NCBI GenBank assembly: GCA_036583965.1
Contig: JAZBQD010000014.1
Coordinates: 47,621,126 to 47,685,125 of the forward strand
Origin: Prunella strophiata
Taxonomy: Eukaryota; Chordata; Aves; Passeriformes; Prunellidae
Reading direction: 5' to 3'
DNA: 64,000 nucleotides
Below, in pieces: positions 54,101 to 64,000 of the stretch (within the stretch, counting starts at the first letter, position 1; each line of letters starts with the position of its first letter). Under the pieces are notes generated by a model that was given only the letters and a program-made list of their open reading frames with translations, ran no database searches and had not been told where the DNA came from. The position numbers and the translations under genes were made by a program.

Positions 54101-56993
54101 TTCAGCAGCTCAAGATTTTCTGATAAGTGTCATACATACAAAAAAATCTACTCCAAAATACAGGACCCATATAACACAGGCTAATAGACAATAAGGAAAA
54201 CTCTTGCAGACATAAAAGCTTAAATTTTAATTTCAGCATTTTTAACCATCTAACTTCCAATGAAAGCACTCAGGGAAGACAAAAGATGACTGTATTAGGA
54301 ACACCCATATAGTCTATTTTGTTATCCATCTGTAAAGTTTGTAATATAGGTCTGAAATAGGAGAAATGCAGTTGGTATGTGTACTACATTTATGTGTAAC
54401 CATAATTTCAAAATATTTTAGTTTATTCTTTGATTTATAATTTTTTTCATGTGGCAGCTATAATTTTTATCAATTTTGTCTCACTTTAAAGTTAAGAGAA
54501 TTCAGAAAGAGTCAGCCTTAAAAAGTATGAGTAGAGATCATGAAGTAACAATTTTGTCAGTTTGCTGTACACATTTTCTGGCTCCCCAGGTGAGCAGACT
54601 GTATCTTTTGAGATTAAGTGTTGGGAGTAATATCCCTCTTGTTCTGTTACATCCAGCAAAAGTTCTTGAAGCTAGACCTAAGAGGTGTATTTTCCTGGTG
54701 TGTAAAGATATGGACATCAACTATAATGTGGTGGAAAAGTATTGATGGTAAAACTGTAAGGGTAGAGAACAGTACTTTCCACATTTGAGTATGTGTCTGG
54801 GGGAGGAGTATGTCTTTTTTTTCCTTAGTTCCTCATTCCTTTGGACTCCATTGGTTTGGCAGTGCGAGCTGAAGAAAACTTTCAAAGCCTGAACACAGGT
54901 AAACCTACCGTCTGGTGTGCTATTCTTCCACAAAAATAAAGGTTTAAAAGTTTAATAATTTTGGATAAAATCACTGGGTTTGCCTGTTTCTAATATGAAA
55001 GATTCATTAATATATGCCAAGGGGACTACATCAACATCCTCAAAAAAAGAAGTTATTGGTTGAAAAGCATGGTCAGTTTGTTAAAAGTGGTAACAATTTC
55101 ACCACCAGATGACAGCACTGCTTATTACTACCCCTTTTTTATGTGTTTCAGTCCTCCCTCATTTTGACAACAAACTCTAAAGAAATATGCACCCCCCAGC
55201 CCATGCACTGCAAGAACAGAGGAAATGAAGCCAGTGCCATAAGGTGGTTTGGTGAGACAGTCACATCAGGGAGGCTGATCTGTTGGACAAGATATTTTAA
55301 GCCTGTGAAGGGTTATAGCTTCTGTAAAGGCACAGACAAAACTAGCTTCAGTCTGACAAATGTGTCTTCTATTTCTATTTCCTCAGCCTCAGAATGATAA
55401 AGAGGGCAAGGGGGGAAGCTTTCAAAGTAGGCATCTTAGGTTCAGCTTCACAACACGATTTTTGTGAAGTCAAGGCCGCAACATCATTTTGAGCCAGCTT
55501 AGGATCTGGCCACAGAGTGTGCTTTTATACAAAGTGAGCAGATTGGGTTAGCTGACAGCAGTAGGTGATGTTTCCCTCAAAAACAGGAATGGCACTTCAA
55601 GGATAGTTATATGACAAAAAAAGTAAAAAAAAAAAAAAAAAATCTTTTCAGCTGGTAAAAGCATTTTTTAAAAAATCTACCTGGCCTATTTTGTGTCCAA
55701 ATACATTTCCTGGCTGTAAGTGGCAATGAGTCTGAGGGTGTTCATGCCCCAAGGATGCTGCCAACATGCTGCTCATGGGGTTAGCAAATATTACCATCAT
55801 TACCTGAACATCAGGCACAAATCTGTGTACTCCTTTGGCAATACACTTCCACTTATGGACTGAGAGTAGTAATAGTGGATTTACAATGCATTAACCATTG
55901 GCCCTTGAAATACTTCAATAATTTCAAAGAATTTGTGTTTGTCACTGTTCTTAAAAATAAGAGTTAAATAAGAGAGCCTAACTCTAAGTGAAAAAAACAC
56001 CTAATATTACCAGAAGTGATCATGAATATAAATGTTTGCTTAAAATTTGTAATAGATTTTGAGGAATATTTGCTGCACTATAATTTTGTATGTTTGGGTC
56101 AGAGAACATACATTTCAGACTAACACTGATGAGCATCTGCTGAAGACAAGGCAAGCAAAAAATTTATTCAGGGAGCACTTACAGTGTGCAAAGCTCCAAA
56201 CACTTAAGTTTTGCTGCACTCTGCAGTTGACAGGAAAGCTCACCAAAATAGCATAATTGGTACTTTCAGTACTGAACTGAGAAGGCAGTCTTGCCTTTTG
56301 ATGTGTATTTAAACTAATCTTAGTTCACAATATGTTTCATTCAGCACTAACTCAATTAGTTAAAAAAAAAAAAGATAAAATGTTAATAACATTTCTAAGA
56401 TGCAACAGATCAAAATTCAGCCTTTACATTATGAAATCAGCCTTTAAAAAAAATGTAGAACCAGAACTGCTGTAAAAACACCATAAATAGAATCAAAATT
56501 CAGCCTAGCAGAAACAATCACGTGCTTCAGTGTTAGAGTTGTACTCCACAGTATTTCCATCTCAATTTAGGTACAACAAACCTTTTATGCACTCAGTAAA
56601 CACTGTAGAATAGGAGTTGTAGGAAAGATATTAGGTTAAGCTCAAGCTACTTAACAGTTTCCAACTAATAGCCACTAAATAAAAATGTTAATTAACAAAA
56701 GATGATTGATTTTACTGGGATTAATCAAGAGAAACTCCCACTTAGTTTAAATGAGAGTTCTGTGTGAATATGGAATTAAAGCTTACTACTGGTAAGCCAT
56801 TATTAAGAGCATTATTTATAAGCTGTATTGTACAGAACAAGTCTTTCAAATTAAATGATCCTAATGTGGAAAGGAATGTACAACTTAAAAAGTTGTTGGA
56901 GTTGCCTAGAAAAATTATTGTGATATCTATGCACCTGTGTGAAATATTTTTAGTTGAAAGAAAGAATATTTTGCAATGATGACTATTATAAAG

Positions 56994-57030
56994 AGTCCTT
57001 AGTATTAGTATTAGTCCTTAGTCCTTAGTG
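56994..57030. repeat. Short AGTCCTT/AGTATT tandem repeats
   Basis: Imperfect copies of AGTCCTT and AGTATT. Confidence 0.85.
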
Positions 57031-59041
57031 TTTTGCCACAGAACTTTCAGCAGGAAAACATCACAGTGTTTGCACAGCAACAAAATGGTGTGCTGTGAGT
57101 GATAAGATTTAGTAACTGAGCTTATTCGTATTAACAAATTTATTTAATTATCAAGTGAGTAAATTAGCATTTTGCAGCATAATCAGTGGGCCATGTTACA
57201 GAGAGAAGGCACATGCTAGTCTCTGTGGTCTGGCTTAAGAAGCTGGCAGATAAAACTGTGATTCCATCACACGCACAAAATAAAGTATGAATCAATGAGC
57301 CTGATTTTTATCTGGAAGCTAAAGGTACAGAAATATTGATTGGCCGGTGTCATCACCTACCTGCAGTGCCTGGACTTCTATCAGTTTTATCACCTGTACA
57401 CAACAGCATGGCCCCAGAGCCTGGGTACCCAAACACAGAACAGCAAACAAGAAAAGAGCAGCACAAATCTGGCCATGAACAATGGATGCCTATGTAGATC
57501 CAGTCGGTTTGAGGGGAAGGAAGGAGAAATGGTTCATAAGGGCATTTCCTTCACTCTGGCTGGAATTTCAGTTAAAGAGGAAGAAACGATACAGAACTTT
57601 AAAGGCAAGAAACTTCCTATCTGTGTCTTAAATGCATTATTAGCTGAAGAATATGTGCTAGAAGAAACCAATAGCATAACAGTAGGGCTGTGTTAAGCAG
57701 TTTCCTTCAATCTTTTTTGTCATTCTGTCATCACTGTTGCCATTCAAAAGCCCACAAAGCCTAAATGCTTTGTGACACAGAACTCTTCCTATCGTAGTCT
57801 TTTGTTGTTATTGCAATCTGGAGTGAGATCATTATCTTCAACAGTCAAACACTACAAACACTAGGGTTATTCTCAACCCAGTACACAATCACAGTTTATT
57901 CAGCACTATCTCGAAGTAGTTTAACAACAGAATTCACTGAGATTTACTCAGGCTCATCACATTTTTGTTAGCTGGATGCAGAGCATATACCTAAGACAGT
58001 TAAATTTTGGTAACACTCCTTTTTTTCTCACTCAGGTCCAGATTTTATCCTTACATTAGTAGCCTTCAGGACCATCCCACTGAATTAACAGATGGATAAG
58101 TACTTGTCAGAGTGAGGAAGGCTTTCTTATAGAAAACTAACACAAAGTACAGCATAGGTAAACATGTCTTCAGACTATAGCTGTGCTGATCTCTGAGATT
58201 TTTCTTTCCTTTTTATTGCTTCTTTGACCACACATGCATGAGTGCACAGCCCACAATTAGTCAGGATGATCTCTTTATTAGGCTGGAGTATCCTTCTATA
58301 AAGATTACAAAATCCCACTACTTGAAGTGTAAAATTGTTGCTGTCCTTCCTCACGGCTGGATTTCCAGCAGAAGAATTTAGCTTGTCACATTAATCCATG
58401 AGTCTCCAGCCCAGCTAATTTGACCTACATTTTCATGTAGACTACTAAAGATTCATACTCACTTCCAAAATACTATTTAAATTATTGTTGATTTTATCTC
58501 TTCAAAAACATTTATAGAGCAGTTCAGTGGAAATTTACATTTAACCAGGTAAATGGAAATGTCCTTTTCAGTTATGTCAGCAAACCCCTTTTCCCCTGTA
58601 AGGTCACTATAAACCTCGAATGAGAAACTAAGCATAGTAGTATCAACAAAGAATACTCAAGTCACCTGAGATTTGCAGATGGCATTATCCTCCTATTTAA
58701 TGGAAAGCTTTGAGGCAATGTTCAGAGTAGCTGGAAGAGGAGGATATGCTGACTCAGGATGAGTAGCCACAAAACAAGAACTGGGCTTAATACAACTATG
58801 AAAGAGGAAAACACTATGACAAATTAAAAATGGAAAATTTAGACCATCTAGATTAAGCTGATAATGTAAGCAGAAAAGAAAATAGGCCTTCATAAAAATC
58901 TATCAGAATACGAAGCAATCAAACAAACATTAAGATCACTTTCTACTTAGAAGGTATTTTGGGTCTCCCTCTATTCCTAACCATGATACCTGAGAGCAAA
59001 ATAAAGCCCCTGAAAAGAAAATAAGTGGAATAAAACTAATA

Positions 59042-59647
59042 TCCTGGCTACATCTGAGATAAATGTCTTCTCAGTGGCTAGTACAGAGACATGTTTTGGA
59101 TTATTAAGTATGAGAATAATGTTGATAATATACAGATGTTTTAGTTGTTGCTAAGTAATAGCTACTCTAGTCAGGGACTTTTCAGTGTCTTGTGCTCTGC
59201 CAGTGAGGAGCTGCACAAAAAGCTGGGAGGGAGTATGACCAGGACAGCTGGCATTAAATGGCCAAAAGAATATTCCACACCTCAAAACACCAGGCCTAGT
59301 ATATAAACTGGGGAGATTTACCTGCAGGGGAGAGCCAGTAGTGGCACAGAGACAGCATCATTCAGCAGGTGGTGAGCAACTGTATTGTGCATCACTTATC
59401 TTGGGTTTTATCTCCCTCTCTCCTTTCTATTTCAATTATTAGAAGTAGTATTAGTATTGTTGTTCTTGTTGTGGTTATTATCTTTTATGTGCTTTAATTA
59501 TTAAACTTTCTTTATGTCAACCCATGAGTTGTATTTTCTTTTCTTTCCTTTCTGATTTTCCTCCCCTTCCCATCACTGGGTGGCAGGGAAAGGGGAAGTG
59601 AGCAAGCAGCTACGTGGTATTTAGTTGCCTGCTGGGGTTAAACCACA
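59042..59647 (+). mobile_element. Older, diverged solo LTR of the same type
   Basis: It aligns along its length with the LTR at 8725: CAGTGGCTAGTA near the 5' end, an AGGACAGCTG motif, TATTCCACACC, TATATAAA (59300-59307), ATTAAA (59500-59505), and the end GGGGTTAAACCACA (to 59647). The 5' terminus is degenerate and the first bases cannot be matched, so the start is approximate. No target duplication was found and no retroviral genes are present. Confidence 0.75.
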
Positions 59648-61960
59648 GCAAGTGTAAAGGAAAAGAAAGATTAGTCTGTCATCATAATGAAAACTAAACA
59701 GCCTTAACAGAATAAAAGGAAAACTGGAGAAGAGAAGACTTCTGTGTATTTGTACAGAACAAAGGGTCCTGATGTTAGACATGAAGCTCAAGACACCACA
59801 GGAGTGTATCAGCCAGAAAGTTCTTTGCCAGCATGAGCTGGGAATCATACAAAAGACTACCAGCAAAACAAGAAACAGTCATACTCCCAGTAGGGGTTTT
59901 GATCATCTTATGGATCCAAACAATGTGGTTGTTTTGTTGCTAAGGTTTTCTTCAAGGTGGTAAATTTTGGCCAGACAGAGGATGGGCAAGCAAATAATTT
60001 TAAGATTTTATTGCTTCATTAAAGAAAATTTCAGCCTACCCATCTCACAAACAAGACAGTACCAGTAACATGGCTTCACTGTTAAGAGGATGCACACAGA
60101 AACTTATTTGAAACAGATTTTATGTCAAAGTATGAAAGGTGTGTGTCCCCTGTGTAAAAACTACTGTGGATTGGAGGGGAATAGTGTTGCATGAAGAGAA
60201 GTCCTGGGAAGCAACTATTTTTTTACTAACTATACTTCAAATACTGAGCAGTAAGGGACCTGGTAATTTTGTTTGTTGGCTGAGGACTCATTAAGAGTCA
60301 CAGAAAATTCCACTTAACATTTTTAATCTCGATTCCTGTTTACAGATCTCAATTTCAGTGCATGGGGTGTCCAGTAGTCCTAGACTACAGTAAAGAGAAG
60401 TATGTGTTAGAAGAGAGGTAAAAATGGATATTAATTTCCTAAACCTGCTTTTAAAGTCCACCAGATATATATAAGGCACTCTGGGATGTGACAGACAGAG
60501 ATGTGACAGATAGAGAAAAAAAAGTCTGCACAGCAGCAAGACAAGTTAAAATGATTCATGGTGCCCATGGCTGCTGTACAGTAAAATTCTAGTCATTTTG
60601 CTGTAGGCTTCAGACATGGACACTGTCTCTGAAGATAATGTGTGGAGGGTAAGCAAAAAAGAAAGGTTGGTAGGAAGAGAATTGTGGCAAGAAGTGTCCT
60701 GCACAGCCGCAGAAAATAGAAGTCTACACATAACCCATCACATGTAGAGATTGTTTACAGCCTGATCACTGCCACAAATTACATGTTCTGTGTTATAGCT
60801 GAACAGTAAAATCAATCAGTATTAAAATAGGGTATATAGAGTATTGCAGGTGAAAAATGGGAGGGTCTAGGGGTTCCCTACTAGTGATCAACAAATGTTG
60901 AAGTCCTCGGGCCATATCTCCTTTCTCCTATGTCTGAACTCAATAGCTTTAGCAACACAGAACACAGAAGGGGTACACAAAAGCAGTGATTTGTAGAAGG
61001 GCAAGAAATAAATGTATTTAATAAATATTAATTCTCAATTATTATTTCTATTTTTTCTATTCCTCTACAGCTTTTTGTAATTGCATAGTTCTTGATTACA
61101 CAGATAAATAGGAGGGGTTTTTTTTCCTACTTATTTCCAATTCCCAAATTTCCCTGTTAAGTAGCAGCTTACTTTATTTCCACCCATCTCGTTGGAGGTG
61201 GGATGGTGAAAGTGTTGGTTTCAGTTTTATCATTGCTTATAGGTACAAGATGTTTTTATCCTTGCTAATACCTTTCTAGGCCCTGATCCTACAACTACTT
61301 AAAGTTTTCCATTGTATCCTGTGAAGGGCTTTCACTGATTTCAGGAAAAATAGTCATATGGACAATTGCTTGTAGGTCTGGAGCTGTAATGAGTAATTTT
61401 CCAGGGTATCCTGCATTAGTGAGCTATGAAAAAATCTTTAAGTGTACCACGCTTCAGTTGAGTGAAAAATAAGTAATATTCTATCCCCATTTACACTGCT
61501 GAGAATTGATCATGAAACTTTGAATAGCCAAACAATATGTATGTCTTGGAAGAAATAAGACAGCTGGCATTTCTTGGCTTTAGTTAGCATTTTTTAATCA
61601 CCAGACCATGATGTGGCTCCACTACACCAGGTTCTTCTTGAATGCAGCAAAACAGTCATGCCATTCACAGGAAAATCACTCTTTCCACTGTAGTTGCCAG
61701 TAACTTAAATTACAGTGGATTGGCACTCAAGAGTGCTGTGTATTCCCTGCCCTTGCTACATTTTCCTTATACAGCCTTGAGCAAAACTTTGAATCTCTTT
61801 TCCTTGATAAATTTGAATAACTGTATCTATTTATCGCTATTAGTATATCTTTTTCATCTTGGAAAATTCTGAGGGCAACAATTATTCCAGTTCCCTTGGG
61901 ACAATGCCACCACCTCTTCACTGGGATCTTGAGTTGAAACATTTTTTATGCTTCTACAGC

Positions 61961-62007
61961 TATTACTACTACTACCACCACCACCAATAATAATAATAAT
62001 AATAATA
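61961..62007. repeat. Compound (ACT)(ACC)(AAT) trinucleotide microsatellite
   Basis: Three ACT, four ACC and about seven AAT units in succession. Confidence 0.95.
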
Positions 62008-63387
62008 CCTTACTTATTTGCAGTAAAAAACCAAAAAACAGATTAAGCAACTTTTTTTTTCAAAATGCAATGTGAGACTTTGAGACTAAATATAAAAATT
62101 CAGTCTTTTCTCTTGCATAATAACCTACAAATCCCTGTTAAGAAATTGGTCATTTGCAGACAAGAATAGACAGGCAAATACTTTCTTGTCATTGTAAGAT
62201 TTATTCTTCCAGTCTATTAGAATATTAATTGTTATGTCACAAGAAAAATTCATGGCAGCCAAGATATTTTTTTCTTTCTTAACTAATGAAACTTTTTCAT
62301 ATTTTCTCTAAAATATTTACAATATTTTCATCTATAAGGGTATGAAAAGAGTATATAAAACTCTAGATATAGCTTGTCGTTTTGTCCTTTTATTGGTAGA
62401 ACATGATGTTTCTATCCTTAACTAGAAATGTCTTCCCTGCTCATGTTTATGCAAAACAGACTTTTTGGAAGAGAAGAAAAAAAAGGTACTGTAACATCAG
62501 AAGGAAACATCAAAGGACTAGTGGCAACATCTTAAGGCTTTTATCAAAGTAGTGAGGGAATGCATTAGAGCAACAATACGTGTAGTGTACAAATGATAGG
62601 TCTATCAAATTCAACAGTATGTCTGATGGATATAGAGGACACATTTTTACATGCATTCTTTGTTTTAAAAGAAAGAGTTTATCAGTGGTTTTACTTTCAA
62701 AACTATTGAGAGAAAAAAAAAATATTTATACATGGGTCTTTAGGTTGTGTCATCTAATGTAGCTGCAGTGGAGCCACAGGCGGCCAAGCGCACTTACACC
62801 CTGATGACAAGTTACACTTTTTATATTTTTCAAAGTCTGTGTCTTCAACACACACAAAATGTATTTTGGGCTTTTTTATTCCCTTTCACTTTTGTACCTA
62901 TATGAGAGCTGTGTAAGAAACTACTGGGACATGCCCTAATGAATAAGAAGTGTAGGATAGTTCTAGTAGCTCAGAACAAGTCTGTTATGAAATGGTGGAG
63001 CATGTCCACAAAATACCTACCTGTCAATTGTTTCCTAAAAAATGTTTCAAGAGTCTCTAAGTTGGCTTCACTTATTAGGGAAATGTTCTTTTTTTTTCCT
63101 TAAAACTTAAATTTAAAAGCTTTGTTTATACAAGCAGCACCACCACATGATAAATTCCACAACTAAATTATAGCCTCACCTTGACCCTTAACCTCTGTGC
63201 AGAGCACAGCTGCCTCTTGTGTTCAAATTCCTGTGTTTTGCTGCCTACTGTAGGAAAAAATATAGGTTATGAATCTACCCCAGGAAGACATGGCTCCACT
63301 CCCAATCCATGCAGTAGTGATCAGCTTCAAGTCCCAGATAAGCCCAGCACCCAACACCACTAGCTTCTGGTCCCAGCAAGTCCATCA

Positions 63388-63427
63388 AATGCTGCTATTA
63401 TTTCACTAATGCTGCTATTATTTCACT
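63388..63427. repeat. Perfect 20-bp tandem duplication
   Basis: AATGCTGCTATTATTTCACT is present twice without mismatch. Confidence 0.97.
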
Positions 63428-63574
63428 ATGCAAAAATGCTTAGTGCATTGATGGATAATAAACATTCACAAGTTTTACAACTAAAATGACTAAGAGTTCC
63501 TACACAGCTAGTTCAGATATAGTTAAGATTAAAGCCTAGTTCTATGTGCATGTGCACACCACACACCCATACCA

Positions 63575-63612
63575 TACATATACTTATATATATATATGTG
63601 TGTATGAATATA
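63575..63612. repeat. TA/TG-rich microsatellite
   Basis: Alternating TA and TG steps around TATATATATATATGTGTGTA. Confidence 0.8.
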
Positions 63613-64000
63613 TGTATTTTAAAAGCCTAATCTTAGTCACAGTGTCAAGAATTTAGAAGTAAGCTTGCCCTTCATAGCAGCAATAGCAGCAAGACAATAT
63701 ACAGGGAGGCATGAGAACAAATGATGTCCTTAATAAGACACTTTTCCATTTAGTTTATATCCATGTAAAAAAATGTTCTAGGTCTACTTCTGTCAAATTG
63801 TTCCTGCTGGATCACCATTACCACAGTTATGTTTTCTAGGATCCTTGAATCCCAGTGAGGAAGAGCCAAGAAGAGCTAACAAAGGTTCAGTATCACTAAA
63901 CTGCCTCTGCATGTCTGCTTGACCTCCCACAGATGTGTCATGAGTGTGTTGCACTGGGTAGGGTGCTGTAGGGATGCTAAGCAGTTGATTTCTACTGATT

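Larger units (their letters stand above)
45630..64000 (-). other. TFEC first intron and/or 5' flank; initiator exon not recognised
   Basis: 18.4 kb upstream of the first visible TFEC exon. No frame resembles another gene or a MiT first exon of useful length. It holds CR1 fragments (48625-48728, about 50520-51130), poly-A and poly-T runs (48997-49033, 49259-49282), a solo LTR (about 59042-59647), a trinucleotide repeat (61961-62007) and a small CpG-containing patch (about 62755-62810). A short first exon of a few codons would not be visible by similarity. Confidence 0.6.

Noticed and set aside
57340..57696. 118-residue plus-strand open frame
   Set aside because: No recognisable domain or homologue and no exon signals; kept out for lack of support.

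Overview
This is a vertebrate nuclear window, most likely from a bird and probably a songbird. It contains fragments of CR1 retrotransposons, the main LINE family of birds and reptiles. It also has two solo LTRs of an avian endogenous-retrovirus type, with TGTGGT..ACCACA-like ends. There is no Alu- or L1-type sequence. The DNA is AT-rich and gene-poor, and nearly all short open frames are chance.

The window holds one recognisable protein gene, on the minus strand: TFEC, the fourth member of the MITF/TFEB/TFE3 family of bHLH-leucine-zipper transcription factors. Seven coding exons can be placed to the base from splice sites, matching phases and protein similarity: 45629-45378, 43194-43099, 25364-25250, 24388-24332, 20115-20040, 12048-11901 and 10997-10617 (stop at 10619-10617). 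Joined, they give 375 in-frame codons (374 residues and a stop). Residue numbers used below start at the first residue of the 45378-45629 exon. That exon opens in phase 0 without an initiator, so at least one 5' exon with the start codon is missing. It lies either unrecognised between 45.6 and 64 kb or beyond the window.

Layout: 1-9.3 kb is gene-free sequence downstream of TFEC, with a solo LTR at 8725-9297. 9.36-10.6 kb is the probable 3' UTR, with AATAAA/ATTAAA signals on the minus strand near 9360-9380. 10.6-45.6 kb is the TFEC body, whose largest intron (17.7 kb) carries CR1 debris, including a possible 5'-inverted copy at 27.9-29.8 kb. 45.6-64 kb is first-intron or 5'-flank sequence with old CR1 pieces, long poly-A/poly-T runs and a second, older solo LTR at about 59042-59647.

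The exons supply a conserved N-terminal helical segment, an acidic activation helix, a linker with a SUMO-type VKRE and an SCP serine, the basic region, helix-loop-helix and leucine zipper, and a serine-rich tail. I found no sign of a novel system. The points most worth checking are the extended N-terminus relative to human TFEC, the uncertain donor of the first visible exon, the G-run in the TFEC pre-mRNA, and the repeat rearrangements.
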